Part shown: positions 1 through 7,910 of the stretch, in pieces
How positions within the stretch are numbered: position 1 is the stretch's first letter
Layout: the number at the start of each line of letters is the position of its first letter
Assembly: GCA_963847085.1 (NCBI GenBank)
Contig: CAWJYO010000011.1
Coordinates: 783,703-847,702 of the forward strand
Source: Ilyomonas sp963847085
Lineage (GTDB): Bacteria; Bacteroidota; Bacteroidia; Chitinophagales; Chitinophagaceae
Direction of reading: 5' to 3'
Length of the DNA stretch: 64,000 bases
Position numbers and translations under genes: made by a program
The notes under the pieces: model-generated
The model's input: only the letters and a program-made list of their open reading frames with translations
Databases searched by the model: none
Told to the model about the DNA's origin: nothing

Positions 1-876
1 GCCTCCTTCTTTCATCGTATAAATTTCACCATCGTAAGTGAAGCATAAAGTGTTATCGTTGGATGCGCTTAAATGCCGCACCGGGTTCTTTGTAAACTGC
101 GTTAATTGTTTTTCACCGCTTCCCTGCAATGGCAGCTTGAACACATTTTGCGAGCCGCTCTTTTCGCTTAAATAATAAACGCTTTGGTCGTCGTGCGAAA
201 ACAAAGGTTCTCTGTCTTCGCCATTAAAGGCGCTCAATTGCTTGTAGGTATTTGCTTTTACATCCATCAGCCATATGTCCTTGGTTACAGCAGAAGTATG
301 ATGCTTGCGCCATTCGTCTTCATAACCTTTTGTATCCTGAAACACAATCTGCGAACCGTTGCTATTGAAGTGTGTGTTCTCCATGCCTGCTGCACTTAGC
401 AAAATGGAACGTCCGCCATCAACCGGCACTTTGTACACATTGCGAAACAGCTTGATGCTAAAGCGTACACTTTCTGCAGGCGCATTGCGTGCGCTGCCAA
501 AGATGACGTATTTGTTATCTGGTGTAAAATCAGTTGGGTAATCTGCCGAACTGTTATAAGTAAGCCTTACGGGAGTACCGCCCGTAGCAGGCATTACAAA
601 CACATCAAAGTTTCCATAGCGGTCGGAGGCAAACGCAATGCTCTTGCCATCATGGCTCCAAACGGGCATCATGTCCTGCGCTTCGTGAATAGTAAGTGGC
701 ACTGCAACGCCGCCACTTGTTGGCACAATATAAATATCACCTTTGTAGCCGAAGGCAATGGTTTTACCATCGGGCGAAATGGCTGGATAACGCAGCCACA
801 GCGGTGTGTTTTGTGAGAAGGTGTTGAAAGTGATAAGCAGTAAAAAAGCGGCGAAAACAAAAGATGTTAGCTTCAT
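1..876 (-). CDS. Tricorn/S41-type protease, N-terminal part (open at window edge)
   Basis: An open frame of 292 codons runs from ATG at 874-876 to the first base of the window without a stop, so only the N-terminal part is present. It begins with a signal peptide (MKLTSFVFAAFLLLITFN then a Ser-Gln cleavage region). Six or more TolB/WD40-like beta-propeller repeats follow, of the form 'YPAISPDGKTIAF', 'PVWSHDGKSIAFASDRYGN', 'DYPTDFTPDNKYVIFGSARN' and 'PLFSHDDQSVYYLSEKSG'. This propeller is the N-terminal half of periplasmic Tricorn-like S41 peptidases of Bacteroidota, which normally exceed 1000 residues and carry PDZ and S41 domains further on. Those domains would lie outside the window, so a TolB-like or amidohydrolase-linked propeller protein is not excluded. 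Confidence 0.8.
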   Translation of the reverse strand, partial: MKLTSFVFAAFLLLITFNTFSQNTPLWLRYPAISPDGKTIAFGYKGDIYIVPTSGGVAVPLTIHEAQDMMPVWSHDGKSIAFASDRYGNFDVFVMPATGGTPVRLTYNSSADYPTDFTPDNKYVIFGSARNAPAESVRFSIKLFRNVYKVPVDGGRSILLSAAGMENTHFNSNGSQIVFQDTKGYEDEWRKHHTSAVTKDIWLMDVKANTYKQLSAFNGEDREPLFSHDDQSVYYLSEKSGSQNVFKLPLQGSGEKQLTQFTKNPVRHLSASNDNTLCFTYDGEIYTMKEGG

Positions 877-1229
877 AACAAAGAAATAAAAATTAAAGGT
901 AAGGATGGATAGAAATTGGTTGAGAAAATTCTGTTGTTGCAAGTAATGCTTAGGTAAAGATTTGTTGTGAAAGATAAATGGCAAAACGAAACCAATCGCG
1001 TACCGTAGGGTCTTATGCCATAGCGCAAAAAGCTAAACTATGAAGACCCGGCTGCGACATAAAAGGTTGCGGCTTTCTTAATGAGATTTCAAATTGGGGA
1101 TGAGGTTTGGTGATGGTAAGTCTGGAGACTTACTATATTTTTTAGGTGCGCTGTGATAAAACATACAAGAACCAGTGTTTCTTGGGCTACGTACGAATGC
1201 TCATAATTACTTATCAAAATTGCGACTTT
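877..1229. other. gene-free spacer with a weak imperfect hairpin
   Basis: No credible coding region is seen. An interrupted inverted repeat pairs GGGTCT at 1008-1013 with AGACCC at 1044-1049 and ATAG with CTAT inside it. It could be a weak terminator or the edge of a decayed mobile element, since the IS481 remnant begins immediately to the right. Confidence 0.4.
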
Positions 1230-2239
1230 GGTTGACAGGTTTTAGTTTTCAACTTAGTAATTAAAGTTTGTTTATATGAACGCAAAAGCAATAGCTGACA
1301 TCCGTCGCAAGCTAAAAGTGCTTAGCTATGGAAAAGAGATTGGTAATGTTTCAAAAGCCTCGAGGCACTTTGGTATTTCCAGGCAGACATATTACCCGGA
1401 GTGGAAACGGGATTATGAACGAGAAGGGGAACGGGCCCTCATCAACAGCAAGCCTTGTCCTAAAAATTCAAAGATCAGGGGTGCCATCCGGGACAGAAAA
1501 ATTGATTGTATATCTAAGGAAGAATTATTACCTGGGTCAACTCGGGATTTCATGGTATCTAAAACGCTATCATGATATTACAGTATCTGCAAGTGGCGTC
1601 TATAGTGTACTTAAACGAAATGGACTAAATCGTTTACCCCAGCATCAAAGGAAGCGGTCGATAGAACCTTTTAAACGCTATGAAAAGGGAGTAACGGGCC
1701 ATAGGATTCAAATTGATGTAAAATTCCTGCACTTCACTGACCGGCTTACTAAAAATGAAGTAAAACGTTATCAATATACCGCTATTGATGATGCTACCCG
1801 GGCAAGAGTACTTTACATTTATGATGAGTATACTCAAAACAACGCTATTGATTTTGTAGACCGGGTACCGGTGTAAGTTCCCTTTTAGAATCAACACTAT
1901 TCAAACGGATAACGGCCATGAGTTCCAGGCTCTGTTTCACTGGTACTGCGAGGATCTGGGTATTAACCATGTGTACATCAAAAAAAGCTTCTCCGCATTT
2001 GAATGGCAAAGTGGAGCGATTGCACCTTACTGATCAACTGGAGTTTTATCCAGTAATAGACTAGACTGATGACATAGATATTGTAAAGAAATGGGAAGAA
2101 TGGGAAACGTTCTACAATTGTTTTCGTCCTAACGCTGCTTTAAAGGGCAGAACATCTTATGAAGTACTTAAAGACAAACTTACGGCAACATAATTTTTTC
2201 TTTTCATCAGCAAAAATTCTATCTTAGAAGTTGTCAACC
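1230..2239 (+). mobile_element. IS481-family insertion sequence, degenerate
   Basis: An element of about 1.0 kb is bounded by the inverted 8-mer GGTTGACA (1230-1237) and TGTCAACC (2232-2239). It contains one transposase frame broken by several indels and a stop. Length and content fit the IS481 family (about 1.0-1.1 kb, single transposase). The right end abuts the stop codon of the hydrolase-dehydrogenase fusion, so the insertion may have supplied the last codons of that gene. The exact ends and target duplication are not clear from sequence alone. Confidence 0.65.
1276..2193 (+). pseudogene. IS481-family transposase, frameshifted
   Basis: The reading frame starts at ATG 1276 with a helix-turn-helix (NVSKASRHFGISRQTYY). 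It shifts near 1490 to the next frame (YLRKNYYLGQLGISWYLKRY, then VYSVLKRNGLNRLP). The DDE core follows in pieces: GHRIQIDVKFL carries the first Asp, and after a further shift near 1870 TIQTDNGHEFQALFHW carries the second. After another shift near 1985, PHLNGKVERLHLTDQLEFY carries the catalytic Glu. An in-frame TAG at 2062-2064 precedes the C-terminal ALKGRTSYEVLKDKL and the stop at 2191-2193. All catalytic blocks can be traced, but at least three shifts and one stop make it inactive unless several sequencing errors are assumed. Confidence 0.85.
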
Positions 2240-4333
2240 TTAGTTTAAAGGCGCACACAGTAAATGATACCCTTTCAATTTTGTAAATGTCCGCAACCCT
2301 GCATGAGAAAGGGTTACACCCAAACCGGAATGTTTTCTACCGCTCCACGGTAAGGTCGCACTTACCCGATCGCAACAATTCCAATAACCGGTGCCAACAT
2401 TTATTTGCTGCAAAATATTTTCTGCACGATTTTGATCAGAACTGTAAACAGAAGCGGTTAAACCATAGTCAGTATCGTTCATTAGTTCTATTGCCTCTTT
2501 GTCATCATTTACTTTCATAATGCCGATGACAGGACCGAAAGATTCATCGCGCATCACACTCATCTCGTTATTTACATTTACTAAAACAGTCGGTTCAAAA
2601 AAATATCCATTTGACTTTACTTTTTTCCCACCGGTTAATAGAGTTGCGCCGTGATTCTTTGCGTCTTCAATTTGATTTTCCAAAACCGTAAGTTGTTCTT
2701 TTCGGGCGAGTGGTCCGATATACACGTCGTCTTGATCGGGTAAACCGATCTTCCATGATCTCACTTCTTTTACGAATTCATCAATGTATTGATCATAAAT
2801 TTTTTCATGTACATAAATTCTTTCAACCGAACAACAGCTCTGACCATTGTTGTAAAAAGCGCCGTCGGCAGTAGCAGCAGCAACAGTTTTTATATCGCTA
2901 ACATCATCCGCTACATACAAAGGATCTTTGCCGCCCAACTCGCATTGACAAGCAACCATTTTCTGTGCAACTTTTTCGTAAATGTACTTGCCGGTTTTAT
3001 AAGAGCCTGTGAAGAAATATCCATCAAAGGGAAGCTCTAATAAAATTTCACCAACACTTCCTTTACCGATAGCAACATGAAAAATATTTTTGGGAACACC
3101 CGCCTCTTTCAGCAATTTTTCGATTTGTAAGCCTGTGAGAGTGGAATATTCAGAAGGCTTATACATCACTCCATTTCCTGAAAGCAATGCAGGAACAAAA
3201 ACATTTACGCCAACGAGGTAAGGGTAATTCCATGCTGAAATATTGCAAATAATGCCTAAAGGTTCGTAAGAAATTTTTTCCTTCATTCCGTTGCCGTCAT
3301 TCATAACCTCATCTGATAAATATTTTTCCGCATTCTCTGTTAACCATTTTATTCTTGTTCGGGCTCCGTTTATTTCATTCTGAGATTGCTGCAATGGTTT
3401 TCCAACTTCTGAAGTAAGAACAGGCGCAAGCTGCTCAATATTTTTTTCCAACAGCTCTGAAAATTTTTGTATAATTTCTACTCTTTTTTGAATCGGAGTC
3501 TTGTACCAATCCGCCTGTGCATTTTTTAATGCTTCCCATTTTTTTTCAAGGCTTTCTTTTGTATCAGTATTTAATTCTGTAATTATTTCTTCATTCGATG
3601 GATTAATAACAGTCAGTTTATTCATTTGTGTTTCCCTTATCGCAGAAAGAAATCTTTTTTTCAGATTTTGTGAGAATGGATTGTGCTCTTTATCTTTTAT
3701 TCTTTCAGGATGCCACTGCACGCAAAGCATAAAAGCTTTATTACTCTTGTTCTTAAATTCAAGGCCTTCAATAATTTTTTCTTCGTCATCGTCGAAAGCA
3801 TTTACAATTAAATTTTTCCCGATGGCACCCGGATCAATTGCCTGGTGATGCGCACTATTAACATGCCCTGAAACAGATCCTGCAATTTCATGCAGCAAAG
3901 TATTTTGCTCTGTAATGATCGCGTGTTCTTTATCTGATGCTTCTTTCCTATGTCTCACATTGCCGTTGTCAAGGTCCTGTATAAGTGTACCGCCTTCCAA
4001 AACATTAATCAGTTGCATACCACGACATATGCCGAGGAGAGGAAGCTTATTTAATTGAGAGTAGCGATAAATTTTTTCTTCAAAAAGATCACGCTCCAAC
4101 CGATGCGAGGAAGGAATATTTTTATAATCGTTCTTCCCATTGTAAAATGAAGGATGCACATCTATTCCGCCGGTGAGAACAAAACCATCACAGGTATAAA
4201 TATCTTCTGTATTGTTTTTCTGGAATGAGAGTTCTATCAATTCAATGTCATTCTGCAGATCATCATCAGTAAACCAATTCCAATAATTCTGAAATGAAGA
4301 TTCAGTATAGCTGATGCCAATTCTTTTTTTCAT
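2240..4333 (-). CDS. gamma-glutamyl hydrolase (class I glutamine amidotransferase) fused to aldehyde dehydrogenase
   Basis: One uninterrupted frame of 697 residues holds two enzymes. Residues 1-235 are a peptidase C26/PuuD-like gamma-glutamyl hydrolase: nucleophile Cys103 in GICRGMQL, and His208 and Glu210 in CVQWHPER. Residues 237-690 are an NAD(P)-dependent aldehyde dehydrogenase: Rossmann part ISAWNYPY, general base Glu465 in CELGGKD, nucleophile Cys500 in NNGQSC. In gamma-glutamylation pathways these are the last two steps: oxidation of the gamma-glutamyl aldehyde, then release of glutamate. An internal ATG at 3625 (Met237) sits exactly at the domain junction, so a separate dehydrogenase could also be made. 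The start lies 3 bases after the stop of the alcohol dehydrogenase gene, which indicates one operon. The C-terminal CAPLN runs into the IS481 end and may be foreign. The fusion is visible; the substrate is inferred from the neighbours. Confidence 0.9.
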   Translation of the reverse strand: MKKRIGISYTESSFQNYWNWFTDDDLQNDIELIELSFQKNNTEDIYTCDGFVLTGGIDVHPSFYNGKNDYKNIPSSHRLERDLFEEKIYRYSQLNKLPLLGICRGMQLINVLEGGTLIQDLDNGNVRHRKEASDKEHAIITEQNTLLHEIAGSVSGHVNSAHHQAIDPGAIGKNLIVNAFDDDEEKIIEGLEFKNKSNKAFMLCVQWHPERIKDKEHNPFSQNLKKRFLSAIRETQMNKLTVINPSNEEIITELNTDTKESLEKKWEALKNAQADWYKTPIQKRVEIIQKFSELLEKNIEQLAPVLTSEVGKPLQQSQNEINGARTRIKWLTENAEKYLSDEVMNDGNGMKEKISYEPLGIICNISAWNYPYLVGVNVFVPALLSGNGVMYKPSEYSTLTGLQIEKLLKEAGVPKNIFHVAIGKGSVGEILLELPFDGYFFTGSYKTGKYIYEKVAQKMVACQCELGGKDPLYVADDVSDIKTVAAATADGAFYNNGQSCCSVERIYVHEKIYDQYIDEFVKEVRSWKIGLPDQDDVYIGPLARKEQLTVLENQIEDAKNHGATLLTGGKKVKSNGYFFEPTVLVNVNNEMSVMRDESFGPVIGIMKVNDDKEAIELMNDTDYGLTASVYSSDQNRAENILQQINVGTGYWNCCDRVSATLPWSGRKHSGLGVTLSHAGLRTFTKLKGYHLLCAPLN

Positions 4334-4336
4334 AGA

Positions 4337-5485
4337 TCATAGTGCTTTGTAATATAAATTTCTGAAATCTTCGCGGCTCACGGGTTTAGGATTATTCGGA
4401 TGCGCAAAATCTGCAATAGCAAGATCTGCAAGGGTTCCAAGGTGTTCTTCTTTCACGCCAATATCGCGCAACTTATGCGGTATATTGATTTTTGAATTTA
4501 GCTCGAATAAGTATTTGACCACTGCTTCTCCTGTTTCATCCTTCAATTCTAATGTTTGTGCAATACGCCTGAATTTATTTTCAAAACCAGCAATGTTAAA
4601 CTCCATACCATAAGGAATATTCACAGCATTAGCAAGACCGTGATGCGTATCGAGTAATGATGATAAAGGATGTGCGAGTGAATGTACAACGCCCAAGCCT
4701 TTTTGAAATGCAACTGCGCCCATTAAAGAAGCAATAAGCATCTTACTTCTTGATTCAAGATCAGGTTTATTCACCGCCAGTTCCAACGACTGATTGATCA
4801 AAGAAATTCCTTCCAGTGCAATTCCTTCGCACAATGGATGCGGCATCTTTGCGAGATACGCTTCCATATTGTGTGTTAACGCGTCCATCCCTGTTGCGGC
4901 AGTTATAAAAGGCGGTAGTTCCATTGTTAACAGCGGATCTGCAAAAACAACCTTCGCCAGCAACTTTGGTGAAAAAAGAATTTTTTTCTGATGCGTTTCA
5001 TCATCAGCGATAATAGCGCTTCGTCCCACTTCACTTCCTGTACCTGCAGTCGTTGGAATCGTGATGAAATGCGGAACATCGTTCGTTACATAGACATCAC
5101 CTCCAATCAAATCATCATATTTAAAAAGGTCTTCGCGATGATTGATTCGTAGTGTAATCGCTCTTGCAACATCCAGTGCAGCACCGCCACCAATACCAAT
5201 AATTGAATTTCGTTCAGTGTTATCATAAACATCTGTGCCTTTATAAACATCTGACTTAACAGGATTTTTATGAATGTCAAAAAAAACTTCAGTAGAAATA
5301 TTTTTCTTTTTCAAATCATTGACGATCTCTTTAAAAAAATTTAATTGAGCAACAGTAGGATCAGTAACAATAAATGGTCGCGATAAATTATTTTTGATAA
5401 GATAATCACCTAACTCTTTACTTGATCCGACACCAAAGCGGATAGTCGTAGGAAAATTATATTGATATATTTTGTCTAAAATCAT
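4337..5485 (-). CDS. iron-containing alcohol dehydrogenase
   Basis: The product has 382 residues, the usual size for the Fe-ADH family (PF00465). Visible motifs are the nucleotide loop GIGGGAALDVARAI, the phosphate-binding TIPTTAGTGSEV, and the metal site spread over ATGMDALTHNMEAY and VVHSLAHPLSSLLDTHHGLANAV (Asp plus three His). It lies between the glutamine-synthetase-like ligase and the hydrolase-dehydrogenase fusion, and almost touches the latter. In this setting it would oxidise the hydroxyl group of a gamma-glutamylated amino alcohol to the aldehyde used by the next gene. That role is an inference. The family also includes butanol, lactaldehyde, 1,3-propanediol and 4-hydroxybutyrate dehydrogenases. 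Confidence 0.93.
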   Translation of the reverse strand: MILDKIYQYNFPTTIRFGVGSSKELGDYLIKNNLSRPFIVTDPTVAQLNFFKEIVNDLKKKNISTEVFFDIHKNPVKSDVYKGTDVYDNTERNSIIGIGGGAALDVARAITLRINHREDLFKYDDLIGGDVYVTNDVPHFITIPTTAGTGSEVGRSAIIADDETHQKKILFSPKLLAKVVFADPLLTMELPPFITAATGMDALTHNMEAYLAKMPHPLCEGIALEGISLINQSLELAVNKPDLESRSKMLIASLMGAVAFQKGLGVVHSLAHPLSSLLDTHHGLANAVNIPYGMEFNIAGFENKFRRIAQTLELKDETGEAVVKYLFELNSKINIPHKLRDIGVKEEHLGTLADLAIADFAHPNNPKPVSREDFRNLYYKAL

Positions 5486-5577
5486 AAGCTTAATTTGAAG
5501 GTGTGGTGATTAGAAAATTTGAAAAAGAATTTAAATAAAACCGATCTTACAACATCAATCTCCTTATTAGTAAATTG

Positions 5578-6942
5578 TCAAATTATTTCAAAGTATCTTT
5601 TATATTCCCAATCCGTTACTGCTTTTAAATGTTGTCTCCATTCCCATTCTCTTGTTTGTGTAAAATGCTGTACAAATCTTTCTCCGAATAATTCTTTCGA
5701 GATTGCAGAATTTTTCATTTGCTGTGTTGCTTCAATTAATGTTTCAGGTAAAACACCATTGGAAAAATCGTTATAACCATTTCCAACTGTTGCGGGCTGA
5801 TCTAATTTCAACTTGTTTTTTATCCCATATAAGCCTGCAGCCAAACAAGCCGCCATTGCCAGATAAGGATTCACATCAGAACCGATCACTCTTGTTTCGA
5901 TACGGGCAGATTTACTGCTGCCTGCCAAAACTCTTATCGCTACCGTTCTGTTATCTGCTCCCCACGTTAGTGTAGTTGGAGCCCATGCACCTTCCACCAA
6001 TCTTTTATAACTGTTGATATTAGGAGCGAACATTGGCAAAATGTGCGGCAAACAATACAATTGACCTGCGAGATAATTTTTCGCAAGATTGCTCATCTTC
6101 ATTTTATTTTTTTCATCATAGAACAAATTTTTCTTAGCACTCTTGTCCCACAAACTTTGATGAACATGTCCTCCACAACCTGGAAGATTTTCGTTGATCT
6201 TCGCCATGAATGTTGCCATGATACCGTGCCTGTATGCGATTTCTTTTACTGCTGTTTTAAAAAGAAGCGCCCTGTCTGCCGCTTCCAAAATATTTGCATA
6301 AGTAATCGCTGCTTCATAAGTGCCCGGACCTGTTTCCGTATGTATTCCTTCAAGTGGTACACCGATTTTTTTCAAACTCTCAAACAAGTCTGTGAAATAA
6401 ATATTCTTCAATGAACTGCGAAGAATCGAATAACCAAACATGCCGGGAGTAAGTGGCGTAAGGTTTTTGAATTGCTTGTCATTTGCGGTTTGTGGTGTTT
6501 CGGCAAAATTGTACCATTCAAATTCCTGCGAGAAAAAAGGAGTATAGCCAAGACCACTTGCTTCGCTTATAATTTTTTTCAACAGTTGTCTTGGGCAAAC
6601 GCAAGATGCGTTTCCATTTTCATCTGTTAACTCACCGAGAAAAAAAGGCACATTATTTTCCCAAGGAATTTTTCTGAAAGTATTTATGTCTAACACACAC
6701 GGTGAATCAGGATAACCTGTGTGCCACCCTGTATATTCTACATTATCATACGCTACATCCGCTGCATCCCAACCAAAGATGACATTGCAAAACCCAAGAC
6801 CATTCCTGATTACAGAAGAAAATTTTTCAACAGAAACATATTTTCCTCTCAGTATTCCATCAATATCGCTGAATGCAATTTTTACTTTTCCCGAAGGATG
6901 CTCATTTACATATTGCAAAATTTTTTCTGTGGTCATAAGCAT
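5578..6942 (-). CDS. glutamine-synthetase-like gamma-glutamyl-amine ligase
   Basis: The product has 454 residues of the GS fold. The N-terminal beta-grasp part includes FSDIDGILRGKYV. The catalytic part includes the Glu pair in EGIHTETGPGTYEAAI, the ATP/ammonia-site histidine motif CGGHVHQSLWD, and NSYKRLVEGAWAPTT followed by RIETRVIGSDVNPYLAMAA. The N-terminus and HTETGPGTYEAA region resemble PuuA/GlnA4-type gamma-glutamylpolyamine or gamma-glutamylethanolamide synthetases rather than housekeeping GlnA. With an ethanolamine-type permease upstream and dehydrogenases downstream, it most likely joins glutamate to an imported amine at the cost of ATP. The start could be ATG 6942 or the in-frame ATG 6936. 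The IS982 element ends only 18 bases upstream, so the native promoter or operon link has been displaced. Confidence 0.9.
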   Translation of the reverse strand: MLMTTEKILQYVNEHPSGKVKIAFSDIDGILRGKYVSVEKFSSVIRNGLGFCNVIFGWDAADVAYDNVEYTGWHTGYPDSPCVLDINTFRKIPWENNVPFFLGELTDENGNASCVCPRQLLKKIISEASGLGYTPFFSQEFEWYNFAETPQTANDKQFKNLTPLTPGMFGYSILRSSLKNIYFTDLFESLKKIGVPLEGIHTETGPGTYEAAITYANILEAADRALLFKTAVKEIAYRHGIMATFMAKINENLPGCGGHVHQSLWDKSAKKNLFYDEKNKMKMSNLAKNYLAGQLYCLPHILPMFAPNINSYKRLVEGAWAPTTLTWGADNRTVAIRVLAGSSKSARIETRVIGSDVNPYLAMAACLAAGLYGIKNKLKLDQPATVGNGYNDFSNGVLPETLIEATQQMKNSAISKELFGERFVQHFTQTREWEWRQHLKAVTDWEYKRYFEII

Positions 6943-6960
6943 GTTTGAAAATAAACGTAC

Positions 6961-7910
6961 TAATTAACTCAAGTTGCTAGTTAGTTATTAGTTAAGAAAG
7001 AAAGCAGAGCAAGGGATAGAGAATAATTTTGAGTTACCACACTTAAAATTAGTTTACCAATGCTCTGCGAGGATAAAATTATAGCTCTTTATTGTATCGT
7101 AGATGATTTAGTAAAAGGGATCGGTCACAAGGAAGATGTGCGTAGAAAAGTAAGTGATAGCGAAGTGATCACGACAGCTCTTGTGTCCTCTCTTTATTTT
7201 GGTGGTCATCAGGACAATGCCAGACACTTTATGCAAATGACAAAGATGATTCCAGGCATGCTTGACAAAAGCCGGTTTAACCGACGGTTGCATGGGGTAA
7301 TGGATTTGCTTTTCAATTTGTTTTACCAAATCGGTGATTGTATAAAGACGATGGCCGGTGCATCAGATTATGTGATTGATTCTTTTCCGGTGGCTGTCTG
7401 TGATAACATTCGCATCAGTTGCTCAAGGTTGCTAAAAGGAAAGCAATGGAGAGGCAAACAGGCAAGTATGCGCAGATATTTTTACGGTGTCAAGGTTCAA
7501 GTGTTGACGACAGCAAGTGGCATCCCGGTTGAGTTCTGCTTTGTGCCGGGTTGTGAAAGTGATGTCCAGGCACTCAGGAAACTGCCTTTAGCGGTAGCTG
7601 CTGAAAGCAAAATCTATGGGGATGCCGCTTATACCGATTATACCATAGAAGATGATATAAAGGAAGCAGACGGAATTGAATTGATGATACAGCGCAGGAG
7701 CAATGCAAAGAGAAAAGATGATCCTTGGATAAGGTTTATGAAAGAACAGATGAGAAAAGGAATTGAAACCACCTTTAGTGAAATTAAAGCCTTGTTTCTC
7801 AGAACCATTCATGCCGTAACCTTTAAAGGCTTTTTACTAAAACTCTCATTGTTTGTTATCGCTTTTACTTTTAATCAACTTGTGTAATAACTCGCAACTT
7901 GAATTAATTA
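6961..7910 (+). mobile_element. IS982-family insertion sequence, apparently intact
   Basis: About 950 bp are bounded by imperfect inverted repeats at 6961-6983 and 7888-7910 that match at 21 of 23 positions (core CAAGTTGC). One transposase gene fills the interior. The element separates the ligase gene from the permease gene of the same catabolic cluster. Its right end reaches into the permease frame, replacing the native permease C-terminus. A/T-rich flanks (TAATTA on both sides) make the exact target duplication ambiguous. Confidence 0.8.
7060..7887 (+). CDS. IS982-family transposase
   Basis: The product has 275 residues with the family N-terminal signature KVSDSEVITTALVSSLYFGGH. The DDE triad appears in YVIDSFPVAVCD, KIYGDAAYTDY and IETTFSEIKALF. 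Length and all catalytic blocks look complete, so the element may still be active. It is transcribed opposite to the surrounding catabolic genes, and its 3' end overlaps the last codons of the permease on the other strand. Confidence 0.9.
   Translation: MLCEDKIIALYCIVDDLVKGIGHKEDVRRKVSDSEVITTALVSSLYFGGHQDNARHFMQMTKMIPGMLDKSRFNRRLHGVMDLLFNLFYQIGDCIKTMAGASDYVIDSFPVAVCDNIRISCSRLLKGKQWRGKQASMRRYFYGVKVQVLTTASGIPVEFCFVPGCESDVQALRKLPLAVAAESKIYGDAAYTDYTIEDDIKEADGIELMIQRRSNAKRKDDPWIRFMKEQMRKGIETTFSEIKALFLRTIHAVTFKGFLLKLSLFVIAFTFNQLV

Noticed and set aside
2240..6942. Putrescine (Puu) pathway as the role of the cluster
   Set aside because: There is no gamma-glutamylputrescine oxidase or aminotransferase, while an alcohol dehydrogenase and an ethanolamine-type permease are present.
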